64,000 nucleotides of DNA. It comes from Polyodon spathula. Lineage: Eukaryota > Chordata > Actinopteri > Acipenseriformes > Polyodontidae. Positions 1 through 10,215 of the stretch are shown here, one piece after another; the first letter of the stretch is position 1; every line of letters starts with the position of its first letter. The translations under genes and the position numbers were made by a program. Under the pieces are notes generated by a model. It had not been told where the DNA came from and searched no databases. It saw only the letters and a program-made list of their open reading frames with translations. The DNA lies in the NCBI RefSeq assembly GCF_017654505.1, contig NC_054535.1:44157164-44221163 (forward strand), read 5' to 3'.

Positions 1-870
1 AAACTGCAACAAAGGAAATGGCTACAGAACAGTATTAAAGAAATATGGAATACCAAAATCAACAATTGGCAATAATCAAGAACCACAGAACAAATTCAGC
101 TGAAATTGGACATCCAAAGAGAATTACAATAGTCTGAGCAGCAAAACAAAAAATCCAGGATTAACAGCCAAGGAAGCATCAGGCAGAATAGTGCATGAAA
201 GGGCTGTACAAAGGCACCTGAACACAGAAGAGCTGTATGCATGTAGACCTTGCCAGAAACCACTTTTAAAGAAAATTCATAAAACAAACTGTCCATAAAT
301 TGGCAATAAATATGAACAGGAATCTGAAGCATTCTTCAACAAAATTATCTGGTTCAATGAGACTAAAATACAATTTTTCCTCAAACATTGACAAAAGTAT
401 GTTTGGAGAAAAAAAGGGAAAACCTGGTAACAGTTAAACATGGAGGTGGTTCCATCATGATATGGGTGGGTTTTAGCAGTTCAAGGACTGGAGACGTGAT
501 TGAAGATCGAATGAATGCAGCCATGTATCAAAACATCCTACAAAGTACAATGATACCATATACGTGTAGGCTGACTGGCAGACAGCTGTATGCTTTGGAA
601 GATAAACTAAGTCAACTCTGGCATTCTTGAAGAAAACTAAGGTAAAAGTACTGGAATGGCCTTCGTGATCACCAGATCTCAATCCAATAGAAATACTTTG
701 GACTGATGTGAAAAAAAATAGCTAATCATTGTGCATCCAATCTGTCTGAAGTGAAGGAATTATGCATAACAGAATGGGCTCAGATTTCACTGACAAGATG
801 TAACACACTGGTCAAGAACTGTTTGAAAATTATAATAAAAGGACATAAAAAATACTAAAGCAGAGATGCC
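1..870 (+). mobile_element. Tc1/mariner transposon remnant, cut by the window edge
   Basis: This is a broken Tc1-like DNA transposase on the plus strand. The readable part at 388-560 holds the family pattern VKHGGGSIM followed by a Trp and an FSS segment, then MNAAMYQNIL. Around 655-705 a frame reads like the SPDLNPIE block that carries the last acidic residue of the DDE catalytic triad. Frameshifts and stops separate the blocks, so no transposase can be made. The left end lies outside the window and I see no clear right terminal repeat; the end near 870 is an estimate. Tc1 elements insert at TA by cut-and-paste and are very common in fish. Confidence 0.8.
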
Positions 871-2674
871 AACACTTTAAATAAATATATTTGGTTTTGA
901 TAAGAGATTTGTTAAATTACTAGAAATTGTGTATTTTCTTTTTTAAGTTTACTAAATTAGGGTAGCATAAGCACAGGGTGCTTTTGTCTGCACCGTAAGT
1001 ATTGTGAAAACTATTGTACAAGAAAGTCTTTGGAAAGACATTTTCAAAACATTTCTCTACTTGACTGGAGTTTATAACATAGTTTTAGCTTAGAAGGATT
1101 ATGTTTTGGCACAAAAATGTAATTTATATTGTAACATGGTACATTGTGACCAGGTAGGGGCCAAGTGAGGGATGCTGTAAGTTGCTATGGAAACCATTAT
1201 GCAGCAGAATCAGGCAATGGGGAGATCATCATCATCAGATACACAAAAAAGATCAATTTATAGATTAAAACAACAAATGTTTTAAGGGTTTGAATCTTTA
1301 GAATGTAAGATTCTAGCTGGTGAGCATTCCATACCCCGTTCTAGCCAAGTCCTTCACAGATATTGCTTAGGAGGGTGTGCAGATACTCTGATATTCTGAG
1401 TAATTCCTTTTAAGCCCACTTGAGAACACCTTACTTAAGACAGAAAACAATTCTTTCCCTTGTTTGCCCAACTACTGAGTACCAATCGATAACAATTGAG
1501 AGTGGGATTTAATGTTGAACCTGTCGTGAGCAAGCAAACAAAAATGTTATCTCCACATTTAATGAGCACAACATCTCTGCAATGAATTTTGGCATTGCAA
1601 TTTACCCTCTGCTTGAACCACTGACTTAAACTCAACAAACATCTCCCAGTAACACCTGTAGATTATTCAGAAAGAGTGATTCATTCTTAAGCTAGGGCTA
1701 GGGAAAGGTCACATGTATGTGACGATTCAGTGGCATTTGCTGGTATTGCCACGTGTTTTGTCTTAGTTTACAGTTCAACCCACTGTACAGCAGTAAAAAC
1801 GTCACCACCCTGAGTGAAATGTACTTCCAAATGGAGTTTAAATCACTCAGTGTTGCAGTTCATTGCTATTGATTGGTACTGGTTTATGTGGTATAAATGA
1901 GGGAAAGGCAGCAGAAATTAACACAGGTTTGTTTCCGTTTCATTTATTACCTGCACTCAAATTGAATTGGAAAATCAAAAATATGTGCAACCCTAGTAAT
2001 GAGGACACTCATCTCAGGCTCTCTTCCTAGTAGTGTCTTCTGAACTAAACCCATATATTTAGGGCTACATGCTTTCCACTCAGAAAACTGACATTGCATT
2101 CTGTGGGACCTGTTATGCTACCTGATCAACATTTTATAGGTTGATCTTAAAGCAAAAAATCATAATTTCAAAACCATGCATCCAAAATGTGCAGCGCCTC
2201 GCCACTGCGCTGCCCATCATCACATCACCAGGCGTTCTTTAAGTTGATGGAAGGGGACAGGGCTGTAAAACCAATGCTTCCTAACAGTGTGGACCAGTCC
2301 TCCTGGTAGCATCGCCAGAAAGCATGTCACAGTCTGTCTGGAGTATGTTATAACATTTACCAGCCCGATAATCATTAAGGCCGAAGGCGATTTCCAAGAG
2401 AGCAAGAACATGAGATGAAATTCACTGTTAGCAAGCAGTAAAGGTTGAGACAGTGATAAAAGCAAATTATACAGTGACATTACAATACAGGGTCATATGT
2501 TTAACTTTTTTTTTCTTAAAACTTCAATAAAATTAAAAAAAGTATATGTTTGATTAATTTTACAAAACAAACCGCTCCACGCCCCACCTCTTCAGACAGC
2601 TGTAACCCTTTAATTTCCCTCTGTTAATTAAACTGATAGTGGGATTATTGTTGGTGCGCTCTGGGAGGCAGGGT
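871..2674. other. Intergenic stretch with no recognised feature
   Basis: I see no gene or known repeat here. An open minus-strand frame at 2220-2480 has no family pattern and is probably chance. The stretch lies downstream of the stop codon of the uncharacterised minus-strand gene whose last exon ends at 2675, so its 3' UTR should occupy part of it. The minus-strand AATAAA nearest to the stop is at 2525-2530 (TTTATT-type hexamers on the plus strand), which is a weak candidate polyadenylation site. Confidence 0.4.
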
Positions 2675-2874
2675 TTAGTCCCTGTCCTGGCGGTACTGGG
2701 TGTGCCAGGGCTGTGTCGCCCACTCCGGGCTAATCTGATAATCATAAATCTTTGGCTTCAGATGCTTCACCCCAAGTGAGTCAAAGCCGGTGGCGTGAAA
2801 GTGAGGGCAACATGTCAGAGCCGACCTACGGTTCATGGAAAGGGCTTTTATCAGCTCTTCTACTGCCATGGTTT
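2675..2874 (-). CDS. Uncharacterised gene, last coding exon (exon 3)
   Basis: The acceptor is a good pyrimidine tract ending in CAG at 2877-2875 (read on the minus strand), and the exon begins with AA, which completes the codon left by exon 2. It codes for 65 further residues and ends in TAA at 2677-2675. Visible motifs are VEELIKALSMNRR, a Cys-Cys-Pro-His segment, and the C-terminal IYDYQISPEWATQPW. An ATG at 2869-2867 sits in an excellent Kozak context (ACCATGG), so a separate short protein starting here is possible. The composition is even and protein-like, unlike the chance frames around it. No family was recognised. Confidence 0.55.
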
Positions 2875-4688
2875 CTGGAAGAAAACAGGAGTCACAGTGA
2901 CATCACAGTACAGTTCTCACAACATCAAACTCCCACTCCAAAAACACAGAAAACAGGAAATCCCAGATGTGCCCCAAAGACTGGAGTGTGGAACCAGATA
3001 ATATTATTTTAAATGAAAAACAACTAAACAAAAAGTTTGCTATATTGTGTTCTTTTAAAGCTATACATGTGAGAACGACATAGCGAATGGGAATGCACGA
3101 CAGGTCAGAATTATTTGTCCGTAATTAAATATTTTACCCCAGTATATCACACAGTAAAATAATCTAGAACCACACCAGCTACTGTAGGGCTTCAACAGAG
3201 GAGTGGGATTAAAAATGTATATTGACCCTTTGAGAAAACATTTTTGAATCTCACAAATAACTGAAAATGTACTTTTCAAATCTCTCAAATTTTAAACTGT
3301 ACCTTCATTCCCAGCTTTCCTCAGCCATCGGTTCTTTGACACAACACAGTCCGGGGTCTGTCAACAGAAACAGAGGCACTGCACTGAAAAGGCATATTAA
3401 CTCCTGGCTGTTTCTGTGGCCCCTGATTTCATTATGAGCAGGGCCAGAAAGAAAAGAATGCATTAGCAACACAACAACAATGCTCAAGTCAGTGCAACAT
3501 TCTTCCTAAATAAGGAATTAATCCTCACAGGGCATATTGTTTCTAGAAAATACTGAGGGCAAGGTACTGCTTGTTCTATATTTAAAAGAGCATCCACCCA
3601 TACCAGAGCACCAGAGCCAAGCTGTTGGGTTTAAAATACAACCCATCACTTTCCCTAGCCGCCTCGTACGCATTCCTTCAACTATTTCTTTATTTTAACA
3701 TATCCCCGGTCATAAATCAGTTTTGACCAGTAATTTTCGTTTCACATCGCTTATGCATCGGGTCTTACGGTCAAAATGTCTTCTGAATTCATAACATCGG
3801 CTGGTTGAATCTAACCTGTTCAATTTCATTAGTTCCCGACACCTCTCACAAAAGTTAATAATTTTTATTGGTTCATCTGTCCGTCATCTTTGCCAGGATC
3901 CTACCTGCTCGCTCTGGCACAGGCTCAGAGTGGCAGGAACAAGTAGAACCAGTAGACTTTTGCGATATCATTTTGTAGTTTCTGTGATTGCATGATGTTA
4001 AATAAAAAACGAAATTATGTTCATGTCGTTTTTTTTGTTTGTTTTTTTAATTAATGTCTGCACCCTTACATTCTAGGTGATTCAAAACATTTGACCATAT
4101 GTGTAAATTATATTTGAGTACATAGCCTACAGAGTGGTAATGACAACTACTGTACTGCACCATTCCACTTTTCTACAATATTGTAAGAAAAGCCAGTCGC
4201 ACAGTGCATACCGCTCCTGTGTGCCCGGGTGCGAACTAGCGGTATTGCACCGTGAAAATACCCAGTGGTGCTGCGCCACGCCTGTCTGTCTGTCTGTCTG
4301 TCCCGGGCTTTAGAAACATTATATGCATTGCTGTACTGCATTCAATAAAAATAATTAAAAAAAACAGCCAGTCACTGCACCAACCTCCCGAAATCGCTTT
4401 CTCTTTCTTTTCTTTCCCGGCTTCGCTGTCTTAGTCCATTGATATTGGTCAGTGATAAGAGTCAGCGAAGAATTTTTATTAACCGTCACTGTACTATTAA
4501 AACAATGGAGAATTCTTTATTGAGATAGGATGGATCCTACTGGATGAGATGCTACCAACCAGATACCTTCGTAGTCAGTGGTCTTAGGTACTTTCTTTTT
4601 ATCCAGTTTTGTTTAAATAAAATACCGTTTTTCTTTAGATTTTCAGTAAAAATGTCGACAAAAGTATGATCTAATGTATTACATATTT

Positions 4689-4760
<72 letters not shown>

Positions 4761-6897
4761 TATAAATGTGTTTTAAATTTGGTTGCTTACAGAAGCCAAT
4801 ACTGGAGAGCTAGCATCATCTTCTGAGCCTGGACAGCACAGGTAGTGGCAATGTGAGCATGGCTTATGCCTGTGTTGCAGGGTTAAGGGGTGAGGGGGTA
4901 GTGTAGATTCATTACCAGAGTGATGATGTTGTGTGTGATGTGGACAGCTAGGAACAGGTCATTTAACATCCCTTCATTCAGACGGAAATTACTTCTGTTC
5001 CCCTACTGACCTTCTCATTACTAACCTCTCACTTAAGGCAATTTAGAATCACAGTTGCTATAAACAGGGGAGCTATATAATGCATATGTGACTGAAAAAA
5101 AGAAAACTCCAGTGTGCCATCCAATCAAGAGCGACCATCACTATACAGTAAAAATGTTTTTTCTTCCCTGTAGAAGCCCTTCCAAGTGCTGCCAACTACA
5201 GTCTGAGCTTTCTAAAAGGTTGGTCATCACAGATCAATAGTTAGCTCAATTTTGTTGTAAGTTCAGTTAGTCTTGATGAGTTACAGCTGATGTGGGTCAT
5301 AAGGCAACAGTCAGCAGATTTCCGGGAGAAACTTCAATTGGTTGCTAAAATGTGTAAACCCATGCTGATCTTGTCTCATGACCTGTAGGCAAGTAAAGCT
5401 GCTAACTGAAACGGTCTGTAAGAAGTGGGCACCCTGTTCTACACTGCTATATGTATATTGAGAGGGCATTCTCATGTTCTACCTGCCCAGTCTCCAGGTC
5501 AATTGGGACTATTACATTGTCACTGCAGTTTTACACTAGACTGAAATAACCATTGTAACTGCTGTTTAACATTTAACAGAATCACTTTAAAAAGTTCTAA
5601 GTTTAGTGAAGAATGAGCAATATGTTAAATCCTTGCTCTCAATTGTAAAAACAATTATTTACATTTATGTATAATTATAATTCTTTTTTTTTTTTTTTAC
5701 TGTTAATGAAGATTGCATTATAAATGTTTCATTAATAGATGATAATTAAAGGTTTTTATGGACAAAACATGAGGCATTTTGAGACCTTGTGAAATGAACC
5801 TTATGACTTGGCCATTAAAACCTGTTTAAACTGACAAAAGGCTACGAGGTTACATTAAGTCACTTATGTTGTCTAGTGTGACCAACCTTGGAGACACTTC
5901 ATTTCTTACCTTACAATTATGCATCATAGATTCAAAAAAACTATTTAGATACAAACGATCAACATTTTTTTTTACTATTTTGTCAGAATTAGAAGTCTGC
6001 ACTCTTTGCATTAAGATGTCTAATAAAATGTGGTAAAATGCAGCAGTCATGTGTGGAACACCTGAACAGAAGCAAGGAAATTCACTGCAAAAAACTATGT
6101 TGATGCATCGCCACAAAAGCAAGGAAATGTGGCGTTAGGGTTTTTAACCCAAACTCGCCATTCCCACCCCCACACAAGCAGCCAAAGGAACCAGACAACA
6201 CAAGCAACTGCAGCCTGCCATCATCAGGTAAGACATAGAACATGCAGCTCTTTCCAGAAGAGATATCCATCATCGTGGTCCACCTGTGCTGTAGCAATGG
6301 ATATACATGTACACTTCAACACATACACACCCACTCCAGGCTGCAGAACCATATATTTGCAGCTCAGGTCTGGTATGAAGAGATGGCTGGCGGGTCATCA
6401 ACTGTAGGCCCGACTGGGAGAGACTTGCCACTGGGCAGGACAGGGGGTCTAGCTCTGTGCCCTAACACCAAATGGAAAATCTCTTCAATGGGTTGACTGT
6501 TTCGGAGAGGCCTGAACGACATGCAGATAATATACTTTTTCCCCTTAATTTTGACTGGAAGATATTTAAGCTTGCTGCTGCCTTTTATTAAATTATTATT
6601 AATTAGTCATTTAGCAGACACTTTTATCTAAAGCAATTTACAGAGATTAGGGGGTAAACTATGCATCAATAAATGCTGCAGATTTACAATAGGACCTCAG
6701 TTTTACATCTCATCCTTGCTTTTGTGGCATTGAGGTCAAATTGCAAGTTTAAATCCTGTTTAAAAATGTATTTGTTTGGGTCTGTTTATTTGTACCTGGA
6801 TTATATATTAGAAACAGACATTTTTATATTTCTTTTGTAAAGCGACCTGGAATGTTTGCATGAAGAGCACTATATAAGTGAAATTTGTGTTGCACTG

Positions 6898-6947
<50 letters not shown>

Positions 6948-9900
6948 AAAAGTACAAAAAAAATTATCATAAAAAGTGTTCTCTTTTTCTAGATTAATAC
7001 TGTTGCCCCTTCTTTATAGTTTTATATTTACACAGAATTACTCAGAAAAATCCCAGCATTTGCTGTTAAATTGTTTGAACCAACTGCTGAATCACAATGG
7101 AGTCAGTTTATTACACACCTTAATGCATTTAAATTATACAGTATATTTTCTTACGTCTTACAGTTTACTTTGATATATACATATGAATACTTGTAGCAGG
7201 AGTCGAATTTCATGAATAAGAAGAGTATTCAACAGGCGATGCTATGTTCGGTATATTCTTTTGTTACATTGCATATCATTGCCTCACATCAGCTGTGACA
7301 GAAACTGATACTTACTGTATAGCAGGATTGTTTTTTTTTGTTTTCTGCATACACTTCCCAGCCTTTCTGTTACCAGCTGTCATCCATAGTTTAAATACAG
7401 ACTTAATTCGCCTAATTGGATAAATTGACATTTTAGGAGGTGCTGAGTTTGTACCCCTTATAAGAGGTTTAAAAAAATTAAAGCGACGTTGTTGGTACAT
7501 CCGTCCTCTCAACCAACAGAGAATCCGAAAGGGAGAATTTTGTACATTAATTGGAGAGATGCAGGTAAGACATTTTTTGAATGACAGGTGAAAGGCCTGA
7601 CGACCTGTTAAACAGATTGGGACCATTGCTTCAATGCAAAAATACACACCGATGCAGTGATACCTGCAGAAAGGCTTGCAGTCACCCTGCACATAGTGTC
7701 AACGCCCAGCAGAGTGTGGCCACAGGCTCGCCAGTCCTTTTCCAATTTTTTCCTGAATGATACACACCAACACTGTCTCTACTACTCAGGCATCTCTATA
7801 TTCTTTAAGTGAAGGACTATGTCGGTCTGAAGTATGAATCAGCCTTAAAGCCTGGTTTATACTTATGTTGCAGTTTAATGCAATATGTCAGATGCAGACA
7901 GCTAAGCTGTGCAGCTTCACTATTTGCTCTACAAAGACGCATCGTGTCGCAGCCCTTTTGAGTGTGTAAAGTGGCTGCAGCTATTGTTCATACTTTAAAT
8001 ACAGACTGTATTCGTGAAATTGGATACATTTACATTTAAGTAGTAGATGTGCTCAGTTTGTGCTTTAGTTTGAAATATCACTATTTCCAATGAGAAAACA
8101 GGAGCTTTTGTGTCTTTTCGTTCACATAAAGTCAGAAAAAAAACAACATATGAATCCAAATTAACATGTATTTATATTAAAGTAATACAAAAATGACAAC
8201 AAAAGATTTAGAAGTGAGTAGTTTTTCGAGATTTACGATTATACTGTACATTTACAGTATAATCGTAAATCTCGAAAAACTACTACCTTTACTTTTTTGG
8301 AGTGTTCACATTTGAGAAAAGGCAGCCCTTAAAACGCAAGTGTGAATGGGGTCTAATACACTTCACTAACTGAACTGAAACTTGAATGCAGTGTACTTGT
8401 AAAATGTTGCTAGTCAGTCCACTGTTAAAGTGTTAATCCTTTCATAATTGGATGGTAAAGTGCTTTATTAAAGACAAACGTCCACATTATTATTTATTTA
8501 TTTTCAGAACGATTTATAAAAAAGCAAAAAAATGCATTCCAAGTGAAGTAAACGTTTAGTCTGAAACAGGGAGTAGGCAGGGCCTGCCTTTTAAGGCAAG
8601 GAAAGGCGAGCGAGGTGGCCGCCTATGGCCCCCTCCACTTAGGCGGCCCCGTGCTCAACCGGTCTGCCGTGAGATTTAATGTGGAGCGAGATTTAGAGTG
8701 TTTCTTACGTGCTCGCAAAACGCTCACCGTGTTGGCACCTCGCAAGTATGAGTCCTATGAAAATGCTGCAGTACATGCATGAAAACAGATTAGCCGACAT
8801 CTTCCCCAACACCTGCACCATAATATGTATACTTCTGACCATTCCAGAGATGGTTGCTTGAGTGAGCGCAGCTTGCAGGCTGTAATTGATCAAGGCATAT
8901 TTGCACTCATCGATGATTACAAAAATGTGGCCATACATGTACAATTGATCAATTGAGAGCTAAGTTGCCAAGAATTTAGAATACTCATATTTGAAAATGA
9001 CTTTGCTGCTGCTAAAACTAGGAAAATGTCTTTGTAATTTATTTTCTTATGTAATTTAGAACGTAAAATGAAAAAATAAAGGATTTGATAAAGCCCAGGG
9101 GTTAATTTGTCATTAAAAAAAAAAGTTAAGTAGTATTGCAAACAGAGTGTCAAGTGTCAAGAGGGATTTATTTGTTATTATTCTGTATTTATTTCTGCCT
9201 GGTTATTCTCAACGCTGCCTGTCACATAATTACACGATTCACCTACAAATAATAACTAAGATATGGTTGCTACTGTAGCATTCATTTCATGTTCTCGACC
9301 CTGCACTCACACAGCCTAAGGCCTGCCCTGGGAGTAGGAATATGTTTTTTGCTCTCTGCATATTTTATATACACTGATGTGCATAAACACTCCCATTCCC
9401 TCTGCCCAGCGCATCTTGCTAGAATCTTCAGAGTAATTGGCCTCATCGGAATCACTCCTAAACTATAACTACCCAAAAGTGTGGCATTATGGTGTTTCTT
9501 GTAAACACCAAATTTGAGTAAAGACAGTAACAGTGATATTGTACTACATTTCGATGGCACGTTTTGTGAAAGTGTAACAACATATCCATACCATAAAATA
9601 AAAAAAATAAATAAAAAAAACAACAACAAAAGTAACATATAGAATTGAATGTTTCGAAGTGGTCGTATTGCCACTGCAAACACTATCCTCCTGAGGATTA
9701 ATGATCCCTCTCTTTTTTCTTTTATAAAGGAAAGTGTGCTTACCGCTTGGATCTGAAGCAGGGTCTAGTCGTACATTAGCCATATGCCCTGGGATGCTAT
9801 GAAGCCGGGTTACTAAAAACACACTGGATTAGGAAAAAAAAAAAAAGTGATGTAGATTATGGTTTGTTGTTTGTGGTTACATAGGCATAATTACTTTTTT

Positions 9901-10215
9901 GTTGTTTACAGACCGCATTACATCATGTACATATGAGCAAACAAAAAAACCTACAGTTATACATGGGGTATACCACAGTTTTCAGACAGAGCTGACGTAT
10001 CACTAGCCCTGCACTTACTCTGGTGGGTGAGGATTGTTAAACCGGGTGGGGGAGCATGGTCTGCGCCTAAGACTTGTCTGCTCGTCCAGGTCTTTGGCGC
10101 AGTGCTGCCCCCTGTAGGTGGTGGCGCTTTTTTTCTTTCGCACATGATCCATTTCCCACCCAACTCTCGCTTTTTTCTTGATGTCTTCTAAGTCCCGCTG
10201 TTCCATTAGTCTCAT
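2675..10215 (-). CDS. Uncharacterised three-exon gene, 158 residues (span of the coding exons)
   Basis: Three minus-strand exons (10215-10019, 9823-9744, 2874-2675) join in frame into a 158-residue protein. Both introns have GT donors (GTAAGT, GTAAGC) and AG acceptors with pyrimidine tracts, and the phases match (2 then 1). The protein is small and basic at the N-terminus, with a TTY segment, an NNPHPP-D-VFLVTRLHSIPG stretch across the first junction, and Trp/Tyr-rich C-terminal motifs (PEWATQPWHTQY). It has no signal peptide or membrane segment. Such short Tyr/Pro/Trp motifs recall sperm and ciliary microtubule-inner proteins, but that is inference. It lies downstream of MMAA on the same strand, where human has C4orf51, and exon 1 weakly resembles what I remember of that protein. 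More exons may hide in the 6.9-kb second intron. I cannot assign a function. Confidence 0.6.
2875..6595. other. Part of a long intron, mostly unrecognised sequence
   Basis: This is the 3' half of the proposed second intron of the uncharacterised minus-strand gene. It contains a short GTCT tetranucleotide run near 4284-4304 and the long TA repeat at 4691-4757. I recognise no other gene or repeat family. An open frame at 6129-6407 on the plus strand has no homology that I can see. Confidence 0.4.
4691..4757. repeat. (TA)n microsatellite
   Basis: About 67 bases of uninterrupted alternating T and A. It is a simple repeat likely to vary in length between individuals. Confidence 0.97.
6596..6900 (+). 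repeat. SINE/L2-tail-like interspersed repeat
   Basis: The segment at 6600-6720 carries the motif family TTAGCAGACACTTTTATCTA, AGCAATTTACAGAGATTAGG and the later CCTCAGTTTTACATCTCATCC. The same motif set recurs at 56685-56885 and in part at 57725-57985, so it is an interspersed repeat. A second unit at about 6825-6895 (AGCGACCTGGAATGTTTGCA, then a TATATAAGTG motif) resembles the tails of fish LINE/SINE elements that end in a short tandem repeat. The family name is uncertain. Confidence 0.6.
6901..6947. repeat. (TTA)n microsatellite
   Basis: About 47 bases of TTA units follow directly after the interspersed repeat at 6825-6895. This matches the short tandem tail on which such retroposons end. 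Confidence 0.95.
7373..7458 (+). repeat. Direct repeat, copy 1 of 2 in a Harbinger-like region
   Basis: The core TTTAAATACAGAC followed by ATTCG, AATTGGATA, TTGACATTT and CTCAGTTTGT/CTGAGTTTGT blocks recurs 600 bp further on at 7976-8065 in the same orientation. The copies differ by scattered substitutions and small indels. Copy 1 runs into the transposase-like segment that starts near 7440; copy 2 does not. Confidence 0.65.
7430..7795 (+). pseudogene. PIF/Harbinger transposase remnant
   Basis: On the plus strand, 7443-7570 reads RRCWYIRPLNQQR followed by GEFCTLIGEMQ. This matches the RRxWxxRPxNxxR...GEF..L..E pattern at the start of HARBI1-like transposases. About 7590-7700, in shifted frames, a segment reads like the following RFDDLL..GP..Q..THRC block. 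The frame is broken at least twice and the DDE core is not found, so this is a fragment. The minus-strand open frame over the same bases is a shadow. The assignment rests on remembered family patterns; a translated search would settle it. Confidence 0.6.
7851..7950. repeat. MITE-like end, also present at 50575-50705
   Basis: The block GCCTGGTTTATACTTATGTT, GCAG, then AGCTGTGCAGCTTCACT recurs in reverse orientation at 50575-50705 (GGCTGGTTCATACTTGTGTT on the minus strand). Two inverted, diverged copies 43 kb apart suggest a small non-autonomous DNA transposon, perhaps related to the adjacent Harbinger remnant. Confidence 0.5.
7976..8065 (+). repeat. Direct repeat, copy 2 of 2
   Basis: Second copy of the segment at 7373-7458, sharing TTTAAATACAGAC, ATTCG, AATTGGATA and CTCAGTTTGT. 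A local duplication or a second element insertion would both explain it. Confidence 0.6.
8217..8284. repeat. Perfect 32-bp inverted repeat with a 4-base loop
   Basis: The arm at 8217-8248 is the exact reverse complement of the arm at 8253-8284, separated by CATT. There is no mismatch over 32 bp. Such a hairpin could extrude as a cruciform or, if transcribed, fold as a precursor-like stem-loop. It could also be a template-switch or fold-back artefact. Confidence 0.95.
8578..9330 (+). mobile_element. hAT-family transposon, internally deleted
   Basis: The ends are imperfect inverted repeats: CAGGGCCTGCCTT at the left, and at the right a sequence whose reverse complement is CAGGGCAGGCCTT. They are flanked by a perfect 8-bp target duplication GGAGTAGG (8570-8577 and 9331-9338), the hallmark of hAT. 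Inside, plus-strand frames give broken pieces of the hAT C-terminal dimerisation region: DIFPNTC...ILLTIPEMVA near 8795-8860 and FENDFAAAKTRKMSL near 8990-9035. At 753 bp it lacks the catalytic core and cannot move by itself. It sits in the second intron of the uncharacterised minus-strand gene. Confidence 0.88.
9744..9823 (-). CDS. Uncharacterised gene, exon 2
   Basis: This 80-base exon has a strong acceptor (a run of 13 pyrimidines, then CCTAATCCAG, ending at 9824) and a GTAAGC donor starting at 9743. Joined to exon 1 it begins with Asp and reads VFLVTRLHSIPGHMANVR then LDPASDPS, leaving one base for the next codon. A second AG at 9814-9813 would put a stop in frame, which favours the acceptor chosen here. 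The poly-T tract before the acceptor appears as poly-A on the plus strand at 9834-9846. Confidence 0.55.
10019..10215 (-). CDS. Uncharacterised gene, first coding exon
   Basis: The first in-frame ATG is at 10215-10213; the frame is open further up to a TAA near 10308 but contains no earlier ATG. The exon codes for MRLMEQRDLEDIKKKARVGW, then a Lys-rich stretch, ATTYRGQ, KDLDEQTS and NNPHPP. It ends after two bases of a codon at a consensus GTAAGT donor (10018-10013). The DLEDIKKKA-x3-W...TTY-x-G pattern resembles my memory of human C4orf51 (an LIRRKA-x3-W...TTYTG stretch), which is weak evidence. The surroundings are richer in CpG than the flanks, as expected for a 5' exon. Confidence 0.6.

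Noticed and set aside
2220..2480. An 86-residue minus-strand frame as the last MMAA exon
   Set aside because: It does not contain the conserved MMAA C-terminal motifs and is 15 kb away from the other exons.
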